DNA from: Streptococcus oralis
Lineage (GTDB): Bacteria > Bacillota > Bacilli > Lactobacillales > Streptococcaceae
DNA: 64,000 bases
Assembly: GCF_004127215.1 (NCBI RefSeq)
Contig: NZ_QEWJ01000004.1
Location: 1 to 64,000 of the forward strand
Reading direction: 5' to 3'
The number at the start of each line of letters is the position of its first letter. Position 1 is the stretch's first letter. Positions 60,319-64,000 of this stretch are shown piece after piece. The notes under the pieces were generated by a model. That model was not told where the DNA came from and made no database searches. It saw only the letters and a list, made by a program, of their open reading frames with translations. Position numbers and translations under genes: made by a program.

Positions 60319-60393
60319 TTAGCACCCTCTCACCGTGTTGGTTTCGGAAATTATACTTCATTGGAACGCTCTAAACGCTCCGTAAACCGTTCT

Positions 60394-60432
60394 AAAAAGT
60401 GTACCAGGGTTATTTTATCGCTGATACACTTT
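60394..60432 (-). terminator. Long-loop hairpin after the coiled-coil gene
   Basis: AAAAGTGTA and TACACTTTT form a 9-bp stem with a loop of about 21 bases, with TTTTTAG on the minus strand. Just beside it, GAACGCTC, AAACGCTCC and AACCGTTC recur as near repeats (60363-60394). Confidence 0.5.
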
Positions 60433-60441
60433 TGACTAGTT

Positions 60442-61071
60442 TTATAAGCTCTCAGATAGCCCTAGAGCCGTATCAAAATGATTAGAGTATGTTTCTAAAG
60501 CAGTATTCAATTCATCACTAGCTAAAACTAACATGAAAGCTAGATCACTTGCTGAACCGTTACTATCAATGATTGGAGTATCATGATAGCTCTTAGCATG
60601 TTGCTTGAATACCTTTAACAGTTCAGCTAGCCTATCTTCTTTCAGGATATAGCTAGGTAAAGCGATGTTGTTAGCTGATCCGATTTCATGTAATTTCTTA
60701 ATGGCCAGCGGATTGCGCTTGTATTTCTCTAAGTAACCTAGCAGCTCCTGTTCCGATACTTTCATAGTGCTTAGCAAGTTCAACTCAGCAACATTATCAG
60801 CCGTTACAGTTTCGTACTCTGATTTAATTTTCTCTAGTTCTGTCTGTTCAAAGTTCTCTAGCTTAGCTAGAATATTGGCAAACTCAGTATCTGAGTACTG
60901 ATCGGCCTCTTTTTTAAAGTTCTCCAGGCGTAGCTCAGCCTCAGACTGATATAAAACCTGATTTCGAACTTTTTCCCAAAGTTCTTTTTTCATTGTTCCA
61001 TAAGCCTCAATCTTTTGTTGCTTATAAGTGCCTAGGCTGTAAATTTGTGCCTTTATTTGTTGTAGTGTCAT
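60442..61071 (-). CDS. Coiled-coil element protein of unknown function
   Basis: The 209-residue protein is highly charged and mostly helical, with a long coiled-coil-like stretch (about 20-115) rich in Glu, Lys and Leu, and a smaller C-terminal domain. AGAGG precedes the ATG. It resembles accessory proteins found between the replication genes and the regulators of streptococcal phages, but I cannot name it. Confidence 0.65.
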   Translation of the reverse strand: MTLQQIKAQIYSLGTYKQQKIEAYGTMKKELWEKVRNQVLYQSEAELRLENFKKEADQYSDTEFANILAKLENFEQTELEKIKSEYETVTADNVAELNLLSTMKVSEQELLGYLEKYKRNPLAIKKLHEIGSANNIALPSYILKEDRLAELLKVFKQHAKSYHDTPIIDSNGSASDLAFMLVLASDELNTALETYSNHFDTALGLSESL

Positions 61072-61171
61072 AGCGATCTACCTCTTTCTTTTTTCTCTGA
61101 TTAAAACAAAAAGAGACATGACAAAGAGTAGTTAAACTCTTATATCATGCCTCTAGTTTTCTAGTCAGCAG

Positions 61172-61342
61172 CTAAATTTTTTCTTTTTGCCTAGTTTCCT
61201 TTTGAATGGGTTTACCATCTTGTGTTTTGATGATTAGACTACCAAACTCTGGCAACTTAGCTGACTTTATTATACCATTTTTTGAGTATAAAACAAAGCC
61301 TTTATCTAACATATTTTTAAGTTGTTCTGCATTTAACGCCAT
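61172..61342 (-). CDS. Small element protein of unknown function
   Basis: The 56-residue basic protein begins MALNAEQLKNMLDKGF and has a beta-like middle (SLIIKTQDGKPIQ). GGAGAT lies 6 bases before the ATG, and codon structure is regular. Short phage proteins with this opening are common in streptococcal prophages. No function known. Confidence 0.6.
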   Translation of the reverse strand: MALNAEQLKNMLDKGFVLYSKNGIIKSAKLPEFGSLIIKTQDGKPIQKETRQKEKI

Positions 61343-61747
61343 ATTAAATCTCCTCTATCTCGGGTGTACCTCCAGGTACACCTGTAAACATTAAATAGTT
61401 TGACCTGTAGTTATAACTAGGCTACCAAAATGTACAAACGGGTACAGTTGTAAGCTGACCCATTTTAGGGCCGTCTTTGAGCGACAAAAATGTCGAAAAA
61501 TCTTCAGTTCCTGTATAACCGTCATTAGTTTTGTTTGCTACTCATTTTTGAGTCACAAATAAATGTTGTAATCTGATTAACTATAAATCATTGATATAAC
61601 TGATATTTTCAACTATCCAACGTTTTTTACTACCCTTTTTAATGTACTTTAGCTCATTTTTGAGCTTTTTTGAGTTCCATTTTTGGAATGCAAAGCATGC
61701 ACCTTTTAAGGGTGCAGCTGCACCCCGTGCATACTTTTTCAACCTGC
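61343..61747. other. Non-coding palindrome-rich region, candidate replication origin of the element
   Basis: No gene is seen in about 400 bases directly downstream of the loader gene. The region holds ACTCATTTTTGAGT (61540-61553), AGCTCATTTTTGAGCT (61651-61666), TTCCATTTTTGGAA (61675-61688) and, over the loader stop codon, TGCTCAATTTTGAGCA (61745-61760). It also has GGTGTACC-TCCA-GGTACACC near 61365-61384. Similar short palindromes repeated beside rep/loader genes are typical of phage and island origins. Confidence 0.5.
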
Positions 61748-62596
61748 TCAATTTTGAGCAACTTTAGCCTTTAAGCTACTGATTGAGTATCGCTTATCCT
61801 TGATTGTGAATGACTTGAAAAAGTTACCCTCTAGGCCAGTTCTGACACGGCTGGCTACTCGATCACTATACAAGCTAGCAATCTCTGAGCTACTTAGATT
61901 TGTAGTAATAATAGTCTTATCTCGATTGCTGAGAATATCAAAAATAAACTCTTCTTCCCAGACTGATTTACCTTTACTACTAGCGTTGTCCGATTTTATA
62001 CCTAGATCATCAAGTACCAGGTAATCAGCCTCTTTTAGCATTCTTGAGTAATAGCCCTCTAGACTAGTAGGAGCGTTAAAGCTCTCTCGAACTCGTCTAA
62101 GGATTTCTGTTAGATTGACAAATAGCACGCTCTTAGGCTCTCCTTTGGCCTTGTAGCCCTCGTTTATAGCCTTAGCAATAGCTACGCTTAAATGACTCTT
62201 TCCAATCCCTGTAGAGCCTGTAAATAGGGTATTTCCTGTCATACCGTCCAGGTATTTATCTACCTGATCCCTAGCAAATGCTAATAGTTGCTTTTCCTCG
62301 GCTGTCTCAACTATGAAATTCTCAAAGCTAGCCTCTTTAAGCTCCCTAGGGATCGTACTGTCTCGCATAAGCACATTATAGGTTTTTAGGTAGGTCTCAG
62401 CATTCAAGCTATTATCTACTCCCTCCCTATCCTGCCTCTCTATTAGTTCCTTTGTGCATTCAGGACAAAACTCTTGTATACTTCGTTCCTTACTGCCCCT
62501 TTTAGGTGTTGATATTTGCCAATAATTGACCTTGTGAACCTCACATACCTTTTCACTAATTTTTCTGTTGTTATATTGCTCAAATTTATTTTCCAT
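61748..62596 (-). CDS. DnaC/DnaI-like helicase loader
   Basis: The 282-residue AAA+ ATPase has an N-terminal zinc-binding region with CEVHK and CPEC (about residues 18-45), Walker A TGSTGIGKSH near residue 147, Walker B YLVLDDLG and a sensor-1 Asn in TIITTNLS. Phage and island proteins of this type load the replicative helicase at the element's origin. It follows the replisome organiser by 11 bases, with AGGAGG before its ATG. Confidence 0.9.
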   Translation of the reverse strand: MENKFEQYNNRKISEKVCEVHKVNYWQISTPKRGSKERSIQEFCPECTKELIERQDREGVDNSLNAETYLKTYNVLMRDSTIPRELKEASFENFIVETAEEKQLLAFARDQVDKYLDGMTGNTLFTGSTGIGKSHLSVAIAKAINEGYKAKGEPKSVLFVNLTEILRRVRESFNAPTSLEGYYSRMLKEADYLVLDDLGIKSDNASSKGKSVWEEEFIFDILSNRDKTIITTNLSSSEIASLYSDRVASRVRTGLEGNFFKSFTIKDKRYSISSLKAKVAQN

Positions 62597-62607
62597 TGCT
62601 CACCCTC

Positions 62608-63375
62608 CTAAAATGGGTTTTCTTCTGTTCGTGTTTTTAGCCATTCCTCACGACTAATAGGTTCTGCTTGCTTAGGTGACTGTTTCAGTTTTTGACGTTG
62701 CTCCTCATGCTGCTTAACTTGCTCTACTGTTTTAAGTCCTAGACCCTGCCAATTTGAAAGAATTGACCTGGTATATCTAATTGACTTACCAGCGTTTAGG
62801 ATAGTTACCTCAAGAGCATGGATAACTAACTCTTTGCCATGGATCTCTAACAAGTCTCTCACTTCTTCTATCATTGTCCCATTGACTGACATTTGACCAA
62901 AAGCTGACTTTAATTTTTCAAAGATTGGATTTTCATGCTCGTCCTCGTCATTCTGACTTGACCTAGATTGACTTAGATTATCTTGACTTGACTTATATTG
63001 ACTTATATTGGGTAAACCAGTGGTTTCCGTTTGGTTGTCCATTGGTAAACCAGTATATTTCTCAGGTGGCTTTTCTAGTAAATGCTTATAGATACTAGGA
63101 CTGTATCTGTCTTTTCTAACAGTATTCTGCTCATGAAAATCCACAATAAAATAAACCATTTCATCATTAAGCGGCCTGATAAATTCCTTGACTATCAAAA
63201 GTCCTAGGCTATCCTCACTAACCCCTATCATTCTAACAACAGGGAAAGCCTCTACTACTCCATCATCATCTGAGTTTTGAATTAAATGAAAATATAGAGC
63301 CTGTGCCTCTAATGGTAGCCGCAAAAATCTCTGAGTTTGGGTTACTGTCTTACTTATCATTCTACGATTTCCCAT
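62608..63375 (-). CDS. Phage-type replisome organiser
   Basis: The 255-residue protein opens with MGNRRMISKTVTQTQRFLRL and LPLEAQALYFHLIQNSDDDG, typical of the N-terminal domain of phage replication proteins that bind the origin. The C-terminal part (about 170-220) is DnaD-like. I chose the ATG at 63375 because the MGNRRMISK opening is family-like; it overlaps the previous gene by 14 bases. An alternative ATG is at 63360. It works with the helicase loader encoded next. Confidence 0.82.
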   Translation of the reverse strand: MGNRRMISKTVTQTQRFLRLPLEAQALYFHLIQNSDDDGVVEAFPVVRMIGVSEDSLGLLIVKEFIRPLNDEMVYFIVDFHEQNTVRKDRYSPSIYKHLLEKPPEKYTGLPMDNQTETTGLPNISQYKSSQDNLSQSRSSQNDEDEHENPIFEKLKSAFGQMSVNGTMIEEVRDLLEIHGKELVIHALEVTILNAGKSIRYTRSILSNWQGLGLKTVEQVKQHEEQRQKLKQSPKQAEPISREEWLKTRTEENPF

Positions 63376-63547
63376 TTTTCTTCCGTTGCACCTCCTTGTT
63401 AATTCCCCTGATGATGTCATAATAAGAGTGACCAGGAGGAATGACATAGCCCTCTGTTTCAAATTCCACCCATTGCTCCACACCGTCCACAATTACCTTG
63501 CGTAGATTTGTGATGGTAGGCGTCCATTGTTCTTTTTTCTTTGTCAT
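63362..63547 (-). CDS. Small element protein of unknown function
   Basis: The 61-residue protein has the sequence pattern VIVDGVEQWVEFETEGYVIP followed by a short helical tail. AGGGAG lies just before the ATG. It overlaps the replisome organiser gene by 14 bases. No function recognised. Confidence 0.6.
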   Translation of the reverse strand: MTKKKEQWTPTITNLRKVIVDGVEQWVEFETEGYVIPPGHSYYDIIRGINKEVQRKKNGKS

Positions 63548-63555
63548 TATTCTCC

Positions 63556-63822
63556 CTAATCTACTGCAAGAAAATTGTATATATCGGTCTTGCGGTAATA
63601 AATCTTCTTACTGTTCTCAAAAGGCGACTGATAAGGCTTTAAGCCGTGTTTTTCCCAATTATTCAACGTTGTTCCGCTGATCCCTAACTTTTCTAGTAGA
63701 TCAGCTCTAGCAATTAAGTCCCAGCCGTCATTATGCTGCTTTTCAAGCTCAAGCCTTTTCTCTAAGTGATCTCCCACTTTCTCCAGTAGCTCAAGCTCTG
63801 CCTCTCTTGATAATAGTTGCAT
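63556..63822 (-). CDS. Helix-turn-helix DNA-binding protein (excisionase-like)
   Basis: The 88-residue protein has a helical N-terminus and a winged-helix or MerR-like motif LLEKLGISGTTLNNWEKHG, ending in YYRKTDIYNFL, a typical closing for excisionase or phage regulator domains. The ATG at 63822 follows GGGGTG; the longer open frame overlaps the next gene upstream. It may act in excision or early regulation of the element. Confidence 0.72.
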   Translation of the reverse strand: MQLLSREAELELLEKVGDHLEKRLELEKQHNDGWDLIARADLLEKLGISGTTLNNWEKHGLKPYQSPFENSKKIYYRKTDIYNFLAVD

Positions 63823-63836
63823 ATTGCACCCCTTTT

Positions 63837-63998
63837 CTAATTGTTCCGCTTGCCTGCTAGTTGAATATAACACCCATAGCAAGGGTTTAATTCCTCTCTT
63901 GGGGTTTCTATCATCTGTTTGCTTTCTCGCTCCATTTGGGAGCTTTTTTGGCGGTCTCGATGGTTCAAATAAAGTAGCAAGCCAATCAGTACCATCAT
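63837..63998 (-). CDS. Small membrane protein, possibly cut by the window edge
   Basis: The minus-strand frame encodes 53 residues from ATG at 63998: a short hydrophobic start (VLIGLLLYL), a charged helix and a CYGC pair near the end. It ends 14 bases before the HTH gene's ATG. The frame may begin further right, outside the window. No family recognised. Confidence 0.45.
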   Translation of the reverse strand: MMVLIGLLLYLNHRDRQKSSQMERESKQMIETPREELNPCYGCYIQLAGKRNN

Positions 63999-64000
63999 GA

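Larger units (their letters stand above)
57566..64000. mobile_element. Left part of a phage-satellite-like or prophage early region
   Basis: From about here to the window edge all genes are on the minus strand, short, closely packed and unlike the conserved genes to the left. They include an excisionase-like HTH protein, a replisome organiser, a DnaC-like helicase loader and a DUF1492 late regulator, but no capsid, tail or lysis genes. That set suits a phage-inducible chromosomal island or the early block of a prophage. The left border is estimated; no att repeat or integrase can be seen because the right end is outside the window. Confidence 0.7.

Noticed and set aside
61206-61394. Plus-strand open frame of 62 codons in the element
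   Set aside because: It is antisense to the 56-residue minus-strand gene, which has a good ribosome site and fits the operon direction.

Overview
The window is chromosomal DNA of a low-GC Gram-positive coccus, almost certainly a mitis-group Streptococcus (S. mitis, S. oralis, S. infantis or S. pneumoniae type). The evidence is gene content and order: gltX-pgi, patA/patB, gpsA-galU, argS/argR/hexA, the methionine uptake cluster, tsaB-rimI-tsaD, rpoY-rnjA, mnmA-NUDIX-mnmG, argGH and sdaAB-sdaAA all match pneumococcal neighbourhoods as I remember them. Nothing was searched against a database; family names rest on recognisable motifs.

Layout. 1-500: the 5' end of a 16S rRNA gene on the minus strand, its promoter, and tRNA-Glu just upstream. 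480-10,100: a cytidine-deaminase-like gene, gltX, and a pgi locus remodelled by a complete sorbitol (glucitol) PTS operon. A full pgi lies upstream of that operon and a truncated 3' copy of pgi lies downstream of it. 10,100-24,300: a glutamine amidotransferase, the PatA/PatB exporter with a leader attenuator, gpsA-galU, hexA and argR, argS, an Nramp-like transporter and a NrdI-like flavodoxin. 24,300-29,250: a YesN/YesM-type two-component system with a DUF624 protein, plus a stand-alone ECF-type S component. 29,250-31,760: a second DltB/DltD-type pair with a tiny, unannotated DltX-like gene and no dltA or dltC. 31,900-38,150: methionine ABC transporter (metQ-M20 peptidase-metN-metI) under a perfect palindromic Met box, another amino-acid-binding lipoprotein, and AzlCD. 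38,270-50,000: t6A genes, RNase J1 and RpoY, a frameshifted secreted protein, tRNA-modification genes mnmG/mnmA and two NUDIX genes, with two copies of a BOX-like intergenic repeat. 50,280-57,080: argG-argH with an arginine-type binding protein, a LysM protein, L-serine dehydratase and a HAD phosphatase.

57,080 to the end: two decayed DUF805 genes, then the left part of an accessory element that looks like a phage satellite or prophage early region. All its genes are on the minus strand (HTH protein, replisome organiser, DnaC-like loader, DUF1492 regulator, several small unknowns), and the integrase, if any, lies beyond the right edge. Near its left end is the most unusual stretch. A DUF3800 (RNase H-like fold) gene is followed by two small structured RNAs of about 109 nt, each with its own predicted promoter and intrinsic terminator, and then by a small protein that could be Sm-like. 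DUF3800 genes are known to sit beside structured RNA motifs, so this is the best candidate for a poorly described system here.
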